Below are positions 46,033 to 57,487 of a DNA stretch of 64,000 bases, piece by piece. The stretch spans positions 310,001 through 374,000 of the forward strand of contig JABYQN010000008.1 in assembly GCA_022606135.1 (NCBI GenBank). Direction: 5' to 3'. The stretch comes from Fomes fomentarius. Its lineage: Eukaryota > Basidiomycota > Agaricomycetes > Polyporales > Polyporaceae. The notes under the pieces were generated by a model, which was not told the DNA's origin, ran no database searches, and saw nothing but the letters and a program-made list of their open reading frames with translations. The translations under genes were made by a program, and so were the position numbers. Every line of letters starts with the position of its first letter. The first letter of the stretch is position 1.

Positions 46033-47584
46033 TCACTTTATGAGTCCGCAAACGATTTGACGTTGTGTGAGCTCGCGCAAATACGGCAGCAACAAGGCAT
46101 CGTACTTGTGTGTGCCTTTGTACTATTGAAAGGGCAATAAGCACAGCTCTTTTCACACCGTACCTCAAGATGCTGACCTTCAGGAGCGCAGGATCGGAAT
46201 CTATATGTACTCTCTCGAGAAGAGCGGGAACCAGAGGGCTGTCTGCAAAATCCTCAATTTTGTGCAGGATTGGATGACTACGAGTCGCATTATGGTCGAT
46301 TCGTGAGACCGTCCTTGCGCGATGCAACGATATGAGACTCACACTCCAAATATGATTGCATTGGTCCTCGGAAGCTTGCGAAACGTTTGATGGTCGATCC
46401 GTAGCCAGAGATCCTTCGGGTGAACACTCGGGTCGACAGATGGCACGGAGGCGATGTTGTCTGAACAGTACAGCGTTCGATGAGGAAAAGTGCCAAGTGT
46501 CTGGTTTTACCTTACTTACGCCAGAACAGGTTCCGATCATCGACGATACTCCAACTTGACCGCTCAAAGGGCTGGTTAGGCCTGAAACGCTTGAGCGTGC
46601 GCTCGACGCTCATGAGTAGTTTCTTGTTGAAGTCCGGAACTGGCATATGTATGGCTTTTACGGGCTTGTCAATAGTTTCCGAGAGCAGATAACTCCCTGT
46701 GCCGCAATCAGCGTCAAGGCCGTAAGACACAGTTGCAGTACTGACCTGGGAATGCGATGAGGCCACCGACTAGGTAGATCTGTCCGTCTTCACGCTCGCG
46801 TCCCATCAAGAAATCATCCTGAACCAAGCTGTGCGATATCAGAATAAATGGATATGAGCGGGCTCAAGTGTAGCCCCGTACCGTGACACTGTATGCAGGG
46901 CATCAATTCCTTTCTTCTCACTCAATCCAAGGTGTCGTTCTCCCATCACAAGGTTTACGATGGCGTCGTTCCCTTCACGTGTGAAAAGGGTCGGATAGCG
47001 CTTGGGCAGATAGTTTACAAGCTCCATGAGAAGCTCTCCACACGCTTCGTCGTTCTCGGGGAGCGAGTCAATGACAGTCTTGCCTAAATATGCTTCAGTG
47101 GGGCAGCGAGCTACGTTTGTGAGAATTTTGAGCAAACCTTGTTCTTTGATCACCGTAGCCTTCTCGTCAAGATACCGTTTGTACTCTCTGTCTATCTCGA
47201 TCCAGTGGTTGATATGCATTGGCTTGTGAGCCATCGTCTGAGTACGAAGTTCAGCTAGCAATCTTCCTCTCTGAGGTTCCGAAGCAGGGTGGAGATACTT
47301 ACCTGATGGTATGGATACCTTATAGTCCTGTTAACGGACAGAAAGTCTCGTGGCATCGCAGTTCCAAGATCGAACTCCACCAGCGGTTCGGGATCTGGCA
47401 GAAGAGTGAGAGGAGCATGGGCTCCACAGTCCTGAATTGCCTTGTAATTTTGACCTTGATGGGGCTTCAGTAAGTAGCGATACCCGAAATACAGGAGAAT
47501 GCTAGTAGCGAGCATCAGGACTCGGAGATACATGTCGGTGGTCGTTGGCCACAGGTTATGAAGATGCAATTTGACTCTAAGCAT
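46033..47584 (-). CDS. Membrane-anchored DUF3445 / haem-dependent oxidative N-demethylase-like protein, 401 aa
   Basis: Exons (minus) 47584-47303, 47237-46882, 46828-46746, 46696-46520, 46460-46343, 46277-46178 and 46122-46033. An N-terminal hydrophobic anchor (YLRVLMLATSILLYFGYRYLL) precedes the DUF3445 region: HWIEIDREYKRYLDEK, LVQDDFLMG, YLVGGLIAFPGSYLLSETIDKPVKAIHMPVP, then SVDPSVHPKDLWLRIDHQTFRKLPRTNAIIFGV and a C-terminal KYDALLLPYLREL. In bacteria the family includes the alpha subunit of a haem-dependent oxidative N-demethylase; the fungal substrate is unknown. The last intron was placed at 46342-46278 (65 bp) because the alternative would be an implausible 29 bp. Confidence 0.8.
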
Positions 47585-48201
47585 TGTCGCAGCTTTCTGG
47601 CCGCCCAAAGATAAGAAGACCTCAACAGAGGTTTGAGCCTATTCCAAGGATGCGCAGGGAATCGATGCACATCATGTCAGAAACTTAAAGATCAGTACAG
47701 GCGCTTGACTTTCCGCTTTTGGTATAATCGACAACTACACTACCCGAGATCGTGAGAATAATTGGTGGCGCCAATGTCTCAGTTTGAATTTTTTTACAGA
47801 CCGGGGACAACGTTCGTTCTCAAGTTGTGCGTCTGATGAGTCCAATGGGGTGATAGAGTGGGACTAATCATGGTGTCTAGGCTCAGCACAATGGCCATAT
47901 ATAACCTTTTAAGAAGGCAGTGGCATCGGTCATGCCAGTTGAGTCATATTCCTCCGAATAACTACTAGAAGACACCGCCTCGGTGTCAAGTCTTCATTGA
48001 CCAATGTCGTACAGCAGCTTCTAAAGGCTGTTCTTGCCGTAAAATCGGGCATACTTGCCCAGCCTGCGATCGAAGCTTGTACTCTCAATCAAGACGCCCG
48101 CAGTACTTTGGCATATGTATACGACCAACCTCTGGGGTTTGTGTAACCCCATCCTGTTCTTCTTGCGATCCAGACGTCTCTTCCGCCTCCCTCAATCGCG
48201 G
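47585..48201. other. Intergenic region between divergent genes
   Basis: About 620 bp, probably a bidirectional promoter region. An upstream in-frame extension from 48055 is open but has no supporting similarity. Confidence 0.35.
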
Positions 48202-49485
48202 ATGTCGTCCAACCCGACACACAAGTTCCCTTCGCCGGTGGGTGGCGTCCCGTACCCCCTCGACCTGATCCCTTCCATACTGTTTGCCGCACTGTATGGA
48301 CTCCTTGTACCCGTCGTCCTCTGGCGCATTATCCATGCTCGGTCGCGCACATTCATCCTCGCCGGGACTGTCTTCTTTGGAATTGAGCGGTATGTTCCTT
48401 TCCTGCTTTTTGTTCCTCACAACCTCAACTCATGTCGCATTTCCAGCGTCGTCGGCTTCGCTCTCCGTGGATACGCCGCACAGCATACCGGCTCGCGCGA
48501 GAGCCTTCACCTGAACACATACTTCCAGACCACACTCGCCGCCGGGTTCCTCACATTCGGCAACGACCTCGCCATGCTCACGCGCGCCGTGCTCGTCGAT
48601 GCAACGTTGGGGACGAAAATGTTCGCGGTGTACAAGGGCAAATCCGCCACTCCCTCGCCGCAACTGGAGGCGCCTCGAGACGAGACGCCCGAAGATGGTG
48701 TATATCCGTTCATCGTCGACGACTCAGAGGAGCGTGAAGACCACCCACGGATGCGCTTCTGGATCCGTCGGTTCTGCGAACAGATCGCCCTGCTCTATAT
48801 CGCGGTGACCATCGTGAGTGCGATAGCCGGGATAACCTACAAAAAGGCTGTCGAATCTTCCTCGGGTGCGGACCTGCTGCAGAGCCTACGGTACGTCGCC
48901 GCTAGGCAGTTGTGCGCGAGCTATCCCAGCTTTTCTCGATAATGACACCCGGTCATCCGATGGCAGGTATTACGCCTCTGCAGTCGGGGTATTCTGCTTG
49001 CTCTCAAACGCAGTGGGCGCAGTGTGGGTGTGCTACCTGCTCCCTCGTGTCCCTAAGCGCTCAGTTATGTGGATCGTCGTCGTCACCGCCCTGCTTGTAC
49101 GTATTTCATCTACCGCTCTGTCCCTGAACGTGACCGCCCACGCTGACGACGCATGGCGTTCAATTTCATATCCAAATCCACATTCACATCCGCAATACAT
49201 TTACTCATCTATCTCGTCGGCCTCTCGCAGACCATCGTAGGGGTGTACCGACTAGTCGTGATGGGCTACCACACGACATCCCTCCTCTCGACCGCTCCGG
49301 GCTCGCTCAACTCCACCGGAGCGAAGATCGCGTTCTACGTTCTCCACATGGCGCCCGAGCTCATCGCCGCCGCGATCCTCATGTCTCTCAACGCGCGCCG
49401 CGAGTTCGCCACGGGGCTCTGGGGCGATTTGCGTAGCTCGGACCCAGTGCCCAAGGTCCACGCCCAGACGCGTTCGCAGCCATAA
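48202..49485 (+). CDS. Seven-transmembrane protein, uncharacterised Agaricomycete family, about 338 aa
   Basis: Proposed exons 48202-48389, 48447-48890, 48967-49096 and 49231-49485. Seven hydrophobic segments are readable: LDLIPSILFAALYGLLVPVVLW, ILAGTVFFGIE, TYFQTTLAAGFLTFGNDLAML, IALLYIAVTIVSAIAGITY, YYASAVGVFCLLSNAVGAVWV, VMWIVVVTALL joined to TIVGVYRLVVMGY, and IAFYVLHMAPELIAAAILMSL. A hydrophilic loop of about 60 residues lies between segments 3 and 4. Topology suggests a receptor- or channel-like role, but no known GPCR motif is visible. Intron 1 (57 bp) is stop-free and a multiple of three. The last intron is long (134 bp), and the surrounding sequence has no earlier AG, so that junction is the weakest part of the model. 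Confidence 0.65.
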
Positions 49486-50726
49486 ACTTCGCATCTTCGA
49501 TACTCGAGTCTTTGACGCTTCAACTTCGGGCCCTCGAGCTTGGGCTGCGGGCTTGGGCAGTTGCAACTGTGATGGTACTTACCTGAGTAATGAATATGGT
49601 TATGAAGCTGGAGCGCCTCTCGCGTCCCTGATGGTGGCATTAAACGTTCGTGTCAAAACAGACCCTGGCTGTGCCTGTGGTCCAGGCCCTGCGCGCCCGA
49701 TTGCGGGCCTCGGGACATAAGTAGAGGTTGAATCCATCTCCCGTGGATGTGGATGTGGATGTGGATGTGGGTGTGAAAGGTACGGATATCTGGGGCGGCT
49801 GAGCGCCTTGCCCCTCACTCCTTTCTCAACTCCATACTAAGTACGTAGTACGTCGTCAGACTCCGCAAGCGAGCAGGGCGGTCTACATACCTCGATGAGC
49901 AGGGCCGCCATATAATATAGGTGTGGCGTGCGCGATCGAGGGCTTCTGAACAGCTTAGCACCATCTTCCTCGTCTTCCGTTGTGTCTCGCAGGCAGCCAC
50001 TTACACTTCATCTATATAGAAGCCTCCGCGGCGGTGTCTCATCATGCATGCCGCCCAGGCACGCTTACGACGTTCCATCCTCCCCTCGCGGCGGCGGAGC
50101 CCATCAGGAATTCAGGATGCAGGATCTAGGCGCTCCCAACGTTAACGAAACTCCTCCAGGGGACATGAGCGCACATGCTTCCGATGTTGCAGGAGGGCTT
50201 CCAACGATGCTATTGGGCTGTTGGTGCCTGTGAAGTCACTGGTCAGTGATGTATTCCCGTGCAGTGCTCCGATGGCCACTCTTCCAGCATGCTTTGGGTA
50301 CCATCGGGTAGTTTCCCTGCGCGCGTTCAAGCTGTCAAGGTTAGGGAAGCTGGCGAGTCTGACAGACTGCAGGACCTTCCGTGCGGGACTTTCCAACTAG
50401 AGACCAGGAAGAATGTGCCTGAGCACTCACTGCTGTCGGAGGAGTACACGAATGCTGGTGGTGAGGATGACCATCGCACCTGGCGCGTCGTCAGGCACAT
50501 CCACATGAAAGTGACGTTTATTATTCAGTTCAAGTTTGACCGACAACACCGGGACACTCCTGAGAATGCAGGGGAATAATGGAAGTCACCGACCCAACAC
50601 ACTATCCCTCAATGCTCTGTCCCGGTTCAGGATAACATCGATGCATCACGTCTTGTCACTTCCACTGCTGTGGAATCAGACCATTCGACAGGACACAAGG
50701 CAATATTATCGATAGAAAAGATTCAC
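49486..50726. other. Intergenic region with a (TGGATG)4 microsatellite
   Basis: No gene recognised in about 1.2 kb. A hexanucleotide repeat of four TGGATG units lies at 49744-49767. A polypyrimidine-rich stretch near 49960 is unremarkable. Confidence 0.4.
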
Positions 50727-50810
50727 TGGACATGTCCGGGATTGAACCGGACCCCTCTCGCATACATAATCTTGCTAAGCGAGCGTGATAACCAACTACA
50801 CCACATGCCC
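50727..50810 (-). tRNA. tRNA-Ala (AGC) with a short intron
   Basis: On the minus strand GGGCATG opens the acceptor stem and pairs with CATGTCC at the 3' end (one G-T pair). The D arm is TGGTGTAGTTGGTTATCA, the anticodon stem CTCGC/GCGAG, the anticodon AGC in loop TTAGCA, and the T arm CCGGTTCAATCCCGG. About 10 extra nt (around 50763-50772) lie one base 3' of the anticodon, the standard eukaryotic nuclear tRNA intron site. TTTTC follows at 50717-50713, a minimal Pol III terminator. Confidence 0.93.
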
Positions 50811-51580
50811 TTAAAGTACATTGTCACTTACACCAATATATAGAAGCAAGCGGATAGTAAGAATAATAATACTGATCTCCGGTTCCAACTTTACCCAGTT
50901 TGAAGGCGGTATAAGTCCTGCTGTAAACAGGACTTGGTGCTATGCACTTGAAAGATTAGAGGAACTGCGGCGTTCGGAAGTGCCTAGCCAAGCCGCAGTG
51001 CGGTGATCTTCTGTAGGCGATCTGAGATTGTTCGCCTGGGTCCTCGCGTTTGCCTTGCACAGCCGACCTTTCAGCCTCGGTCGATGTCATCAAGGCGTCC
51101 GTACCTGGGATAGTTACATAAAATAGCGAGCTTTGGCTACTTGCAGGCGGCGGCTGCGAACGTGCACACAGGCAGGCATGAACGCAAGTCATCCAGGGGC
51201 CTGGTCTGCAGTGCCTGCGATTCTAGAGGCGCAGCGCTCGAGAGTGGCGCGCGATCAGTCTGTGGCATCATGGATATACTTATTCTCATACGCTGGACGA
51301 GGGTGAGCAGTGCGCTGGGTGTATTCTGGACAGCGAACCTGGCCGTCGTCGCTGGCATCCGGCGGTGAGGCCGCAGACGTGAGAGCGGAGGTATAGTTAG
51401 AAATGGCGCATTAAGACGCGATAAGTCGAGGGATATTAAACGACTTGCCATATGCGGCAATTCAGGTACGAGTGATGTGCCTGGGAGGGAAGAGGGAAGA
51501 GGGAAGAGTCCGACGTAGACCATTTGGAGTCCGTCTGCTCCCCCCTCCCACCGGTCTCACCACCGTCCCCTCTCCTCTCC
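50811..51580. other. Intergenic region
   Basis: About 770 bp between the tRNA and the OPT gene. Nothing recognised beyond the expected promoter area. Confidence 0.35.
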
Positions 51581-54500
51581 ATGCCGTTCCGCTCGACGTC
51601 CAGCGCAGGCAGGCCGTCGTCCGCGCGCCCCACTACCGGCCGCCCGGACACTGCAAGCTACTTCGACCGCGAGCCCCAGTACACGTACTCCCTCGATGAG
51701 GAAGACGAGGACGACGAGTCCGACGCCGGCGACGTCTTTGCCTTCGGCCCTCCTCCCACAGCAGCGTCCCCGATAACCCCCCGCCCCCGACATGGGACCC
51801 CAGCGCCGTCGATCGTGTCGGTCCCACCCCAGGCCCCTCCCAACAACCGTATCACCGCACACCTTACCCCCTCAGCCCAGTCGAATCGCCCCCCTCGACC
51901 GACTCCCAGAACCAGGACAACGATGACCCCTACCGGATGCGCAGAATAGTCCCGCCATCCGCCTCCACCGCGCCGACCTCGGGAACAGGTCGCTTCACCG
52001 GCGTCAGCTCCGCCATCAGCTCGCGGGAGGTCCATGTTTCCCTACCAAACGGCTCGCGGGGAAAGGGTAAGGACCGTCCACCATCAACGGCGAGGTCGAC
52101 GAGCTTCCCGAGCGTCGCGGACTCGGCTTCAATCAAGTGAGTATCATCTGTCCTTGACATACAATATTCGTTTTCGCAAGGATCTGTCCCCATCTGTCTG
52201 CGTCTTTCTGGAAGCTATCTCTTGCACGAGTACGCTGCTGTGGTAACAATCCATATTCCGGAGATAGTCACAATACCAGGGGCCTGTATCCCGCGACATT
52301 GCGTCTTTCCTCCCCATTATCGGTGTTTGCCGACGGACGTCCAAGTCCGTGGGTCTCGGTTACATCTCTATGCTCTCGCATGGTATGGCTGCGTTGCCCT
52401 GTGCGCTCAGCGCTGGCGGATGGACGTGATGGACATTCGGCCGAGCATACCGCAAAAGGTTTAGAATGTGACATTGTACTTTGGCCGCCGTGTATCAGGA
52501 TCGTGTACACGGCTTAGCAGCACGCAAGATTCATCAGTTGTCTCTTGTCGTTCACTTATATCTGAGTGTTGAATTCAGTCTTGACACCAGCACCCCCGCA
52601 TATCTGTTACTGACATCTGCCCAGGATGGAGTTCGACTTCGAAGGGGATGAAGACGAAGATAGCCCGTACCCAGAGGTCCGCGCGTCGGTATCAAATATC
52701 GACGATCCAGAGATGCCCGCGATGACGCCACGAATGTGGGTGATCGGACTCACGCTGACGCTTGCTGCTGGGTAGGTTTCGTCAAAGTATGCTCGTCCCG
52801 GTATATGCTGAGTTGCGACGATGACATAGGTGTTCAAATCTGTTCTTCAACTTTCGACAACCAGCACCGTCAATCGTGTCCAATGTACTTCTCCTCATTG
52901 CACATCCCCTCGGAAAGCTTCTCGCACTAACTATGCCAATACGAACATATCGTCTACCACGATGGTTGGGTGGGTACGAGTTCTCGCTTAATCCAGGGCC
53001 TTGGAACATCAAGGAGCACGCGCTAGTGTATATCATGGCGAACGTGTCCATCGGAGTGCCGACTGCGCTTAACGCGGTTGTCGTCGCGGAGATCAACTAT
53101 GGGGTCAAGCTTGGCTACGGATTCAACGCGCTGCTCATCCTCGCGACGCAGCTGACGGGGTTTTCGCTGGCGGGCCTGTGCAGGCGATATCTAGTCTGGC
53201 CGGCGAGCATGGTGTGGCCGCAGAACCTCATCATCTGCACCTTGCTAAATACGCTGCATGCCGAAGAGGAGGACGCACGGGGCGGTGTCTCCCGTTTCCG
53301 TTTCTTCTGTTATGCGGCCGTCGGTGCTTTCTTCTGGGCCTTCCTGCCTGGTGAGTGGGATGCCTAAGGCCAGTGACGTTGTGCTAACTCTGGATGACAG
53401 GCTACCTCTTCACCGCATTGTCCATATTTTCGTTTGTTTGCTGGATCAAGCCCCGAGACATCGTCGTCAACCAACTGTTTGGTGTATCCGCGGGTCTTGG
53501 TATGAGTGTTCTTACTTTCGACTGGGCGCAGATCACTTGGATCGGCAGTCCGCTCATGGTACCATGGTGGGCTGAGGTGCAGATCTTCGCCGGCTTCTTC
53601 ATCGTGTACTGGATCTTATGTCCTATCCTGTACTACACGAACGTAAGTCATGCTCTCGGACTAATATCTGTTGTGCGAAGCTGACGCTTCCATAGTCGTG
53701 GGAGCTCTCGTATTTTCCGATCATGGCGAACTCACCGTACGACCGCTACGGGAAGCCATACGACATCACTCGTGTGCTCAAGCCCGATCACACCTTCGAC
53801 GAGAAGGGCTACGAGGGCTACTCCCCTCTCTACCTCCCCGCATCGTATGCGATCACATATCTCATCGCCTTCGCTCTGTCGTCTGCTATGATCGTGCACA
53901 CGCTATTATACCACGGTCGCACCCTCCTCCACGGCTTGACGCAGACTCGGATCGAGAAGGACGACATCCACGCGAAGCTCATGCGCGCGTACCCTGAGGT
54001 GCCTGATTGGTGGTATGCGATGACGTTCATCGTCTGTTTCACGCTGGCGATCGTCACCGCGGAAGTCTGGCACACGGACATCCCGGTGTGGGCGTTGCTG
54101 CTCGCAATTGCCCTCCCAGTCACATACATGGTGCCGTCAGGATATGTATACGCGTTGACGGGTCAAAATGTGAGTTACCTACCTTTTCAGGGGTGAACGC
54201 TTACTGACGGTCATCGTCATCCACAGATCACGATCAACCTGCTCGCACAGATTATTCCCGGTATGATCTTGCCCGGCAAACCTCTCCCCAACATGGTAGG
54301 CTACAATGCCCTTGTCTAATCCTGCATCTGCTCACCCTTCCGTTCAGATCTTCAAGGCCTACGCTGTGCAAACGCTCGCGGAGGGCACTGCCTTCGTACA
54401 AGACTTGAAGCTTGGCCACTATGTAAAACTTCCGCCACGCGCTACCTTCTCTGTGCAGCTGGTGTCGACGACGCTTGTCGGTCTCATGCAAGTAGGGGTT

Positions 54501-55123
54501 AAGGAATGGATGTTCGCGCACATCGAAGACATCTGCCAACAGGGTCAGAAGGACTTCTTGACGTGCCCACACAACCAAGTATTGTACACTACCTCCGCCA
54601 TCTGGGGCCTCATCGGGCCTGCGCGGCAGTTTGGCACGCAGTCGATCTACCACCCGCAGCTGTATGCGGTCGCAATTGGGGGCATCTTGCCCATTCCATT
54701 CTGGCTTTGGCAGCGCAAGTACCCCAACAAGTGGAACAAGTTCATCAACTTGCCGATCGTCCTGAACGGCATTGGGCTCATCCCGCCGGCGACGGGCATC
54801 AATTACTCGTCGTGGTTCCTCGTCGGGTTCATCTTCCAGTTCCTCGTGCGGCGCCGCAACTTTGTGTGGTGGAGCAAGTTCAACTACGTGCTCACGGCCG
54901 CGTTCGACTGCGGCACGGTGCTCTCTGTACTGTTCATCTTCTTCGCGCTGCAGTTCCCTCGTGGGGGCGTGAGCCTGGATTGGTGGGGAAATACCGTCTA
55001 CCAGAACAGTGCGTTATACAAATCTCTATCGTTCAGCGTCTCGTGTGCTAATCCGTATCCCTCCTAGCTGCGGATGCGCAACGTTTGCCATTAAGACATG
55101 CGCCTCCGAACGGTATTAGGTAG
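51581..55123 (+). CDS. OPT-family oligopeptide transporter, N-terminal frame uncertain
   Basis: Exons 51581(or 51937)-52136, 52625-52771, 52830-53350, 53401-53642, 53696-54169, 54227-54295, 54348-55008 and 55068-55123. From MRRIVPPS at 51937 the protein is 789 aa. OPT hallmarks are FFNFRQPAPSI, the LNPGPWNIKEHAL signature, VNQLFGVSAGLG, SPLMVPWWAE, ANSPYDRYGKPYD, the KLPPR motif and a C-terminal WWGNTVYQNTAD. Such transporters import tetra/pentapeptides across the plasma membrane with protons. An acidic cytoplasmic N-terminus typical of the family (SLDEEDEDDESDAGDVFAF) lies upstream in another frame, so either the gene has a frameshift near 51745-51780 or translation starts at 51937. The first intron is unusually long (488 bp). 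Confidence 0.85.
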
Positions 55124-57487
55124 TAGAACATACCGCGATGCTTGTCTGTTCGTCTCTCTTTTCGTCGATCGTATGGGACATTCGTTTTAGCTGGGTGTAT
55201 GAGTTGGGCGCAGATTACAGGACAGGCGCTAGTTCGGAAAAAGATGTCAAACAAACAGCCGCTCTTTCCTCCCTTTACCGCCTCCGCCTCCGCCTCCGCC
55301 GCCTCCGTCCTCGTCCTACTCTTCGCCGCGTAGGCCCTCACCTTGTCCTCCGTCGTTGTTGTGTCGCGGCAATTGTCATCGTCATCATGATATTTGGTTA
55401 TGTATAACTGTTCAGATATAGCCCTTCCTTGTCCTTTGCCCCCGGGTCCCCCCTCGGGAGCACACTTAGTCTCTATCCTTATCCTTGGGTCATCATCCTT
55501 GCCTTCATGTTCGTCCCCCATTCCCATTGCCCACCCACCGCCACCCTGCACACCCTGCACCCTGCACCCTGCACTCTTTTCCTCCGCTCCTCGAGGCCTG
55601 CGTCCTGTGTCCTGCGTCCCGAGCTCTGTCATCCGCAGCATCCCTCCCTATCTCTGGCTCTGGCGCAGACTCCGGCTGTCACCGCCCCCAATCCGCCCCG
55701 GTCCTAATTCCCAAGCCTCCTCACGCTCGAGTGATTCGATTTAGCAGCCCTTTAGATATACTTTACAGCGACGCCCCGGCGTCTGTGGTTCATTTTTACA
55801 TACCTATGTAACCCCTCCCTCGAACTGAGTTAGTGTTATGGTGTCTTGTGGTCTTGGGTTTCCGCAGCTGTCCCTCCCCCCATCGTTCGCCCCACTCCGT
55901 GTTCCCGTTTGGTACCCTCTTCCTCGTCTTCTTTCACACTTCTGCAACCCATTGATCATGGTCTTTTGTCTTCGGTCTTTCCAGCTAGCTGTTTCGAGCT
56001 TCGGCTTCGGTATACATACGCATACGTACGGTACATACTCACACTGCCGTCGCGCACTTCCACTCCCTTAGTCCCCTTGTTACTCATCTCTCTCTCATCC
56101 TCCCCTCTCTACTCTCGGTGGTATTCTCGCGTGTCGTTCTGTCTGTCTCATTTTCCCTCCTCTATCTCTCTGTGTCTTCCCAACATGTGTAGCAGCATTG
56201 GCAACGATACATAATCTCGAAGCTACATCATCAATCAGTACAAATGCACAAACAATCCGTACATACAGAACCAGCACTCGCAGTGGGAATTTTTCCAAGT
56301 TGTTCTGAAGTCATGTTCCATGGCCCAATTTGCCGAGCGTGAACCACCTAACTGTGAGCTCACTGGCACGGTCGGGTGACCCGCATGGTCCGGGCCCGAG
56401 TCGCACGACGAGTTGCTGATCAGAACTCGCGAAGCCTGGAGGTTGGTACTTCGACGTCTCGCGTATGCATATCGTCGGTGGACTACGGTCCACTATCACG
56501 AACATGGACTCCGACGTGTACGCGAATCACAACCTTATCCGTACGAACCTCCCGTCCCCGCCTTTCGAACGTTTGATTTGGCCTGGCGTGCATATCAAAC
56601 TCGCGCATAGGCGGGTGCGGTCCCGCGCCGACGGGCCTTCGGTGTCCAACAATCTCGCGGTTGCAGTGCTTCTTGATACTTGCCTATGGCCGGACAGGTC
56701 GCGGTCGCCGGCGACACGGGCTGGGTCCCCTCGTCCAGTGTCCACATTGCTTCCCCAACGGAGTTCAGAGAGCCAGAATGCCGCCCCTGTGCGAATATTT
56801 GCGGTTTGCTGGCAATGGTTGCTGGAGCTTCAGTTTGGACGCCGCGACGACGTGAGCGCACCCACTGCTGCCAGCGCCCATGGGCCCATGGTATCCGAGT
56901 CCCGAGTCCGAGGTTCCGTAGTGCACGCACAGAAGCTGCGAAGTGTCGAGTACAACGCGCGCCGTGGGAGGGTGGGCGTCGCTGGCAGACGTCGGGGGTT
57001 GTATGCATATCATGATGTGGACCGCCGCTGATCACGAGAACGTTCCGAAAGTGGACCATGAAAGGTGTTGTACCGGCCATTTTTCAATTGTGATACCATG
57101 ACATGACGCGGAATGCGCAGTCAGGGAACTTTCAGTGCGGAGCGAGGACGGGAGTAATGTCGAGCTCGAGCCTTCCTCGAGGGAACTTACGTCCAAAGTT
57201 CATGGGTCCTGTGGTTTAGAAGCTCTGTAAGCGGATCCCCAGCATTCGAGGCGCCTTGCCTTATCTACCGCTGAGGTACTGAGATATTGGGTCGAGACTT
57301 GAGAGGGTTAACAAGGAGGCCCAAGATTGAGTTAGTACCCAAATTGCCCACTTTGGTAGACTGTACCGTGAACGCGCCGGTGGCTGTGTCTCGCCTGTCA
57401 TGCTTCACCACGCGCTGCGCGTCCGAGTCGACCGTGCCACTGCAAGTGTCCTCTGCTGTCCTCCTCCTTCATCTCTCAACACCTGGT
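55124..57487. other. 2.3-kb intergenic region with a short CCCTGCA repeat
   Basis: Contains a pyrimidine-rich 3' flank, a small tandem CCCTGCA array (about 55544-55573) and long random open frames at 56465-57080 on both strands that resemble nothing known. No gene supported. Confidence 0.4.

Noticed and set aside
46314..46342. 29-nt intron in the DUF3445 gene
   Set aside because: Too short for fungal splicing; an AG at 46279-46278 gives a 65-bp intron that restores the frame equally well.
51853..51884. 32-nt GT-AG interval in the OPT N-terminal region as an intron
   Set aside because: Too short, and the downstream frame already reads as a natural Pro-rich sequence through it.
49744..55573. 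CRISPR-like arrays
   Set aside because: The only short tandem repeats (TGGATG, CCCTGCA) have no unique spacers and this is a eukaryotic genome.
56465..57080. Overlapping 160-190-codon frames on both strands
   Set aside because: High GC content makes long random frames likely; the composition looks random and no splice structure or domain is visible.
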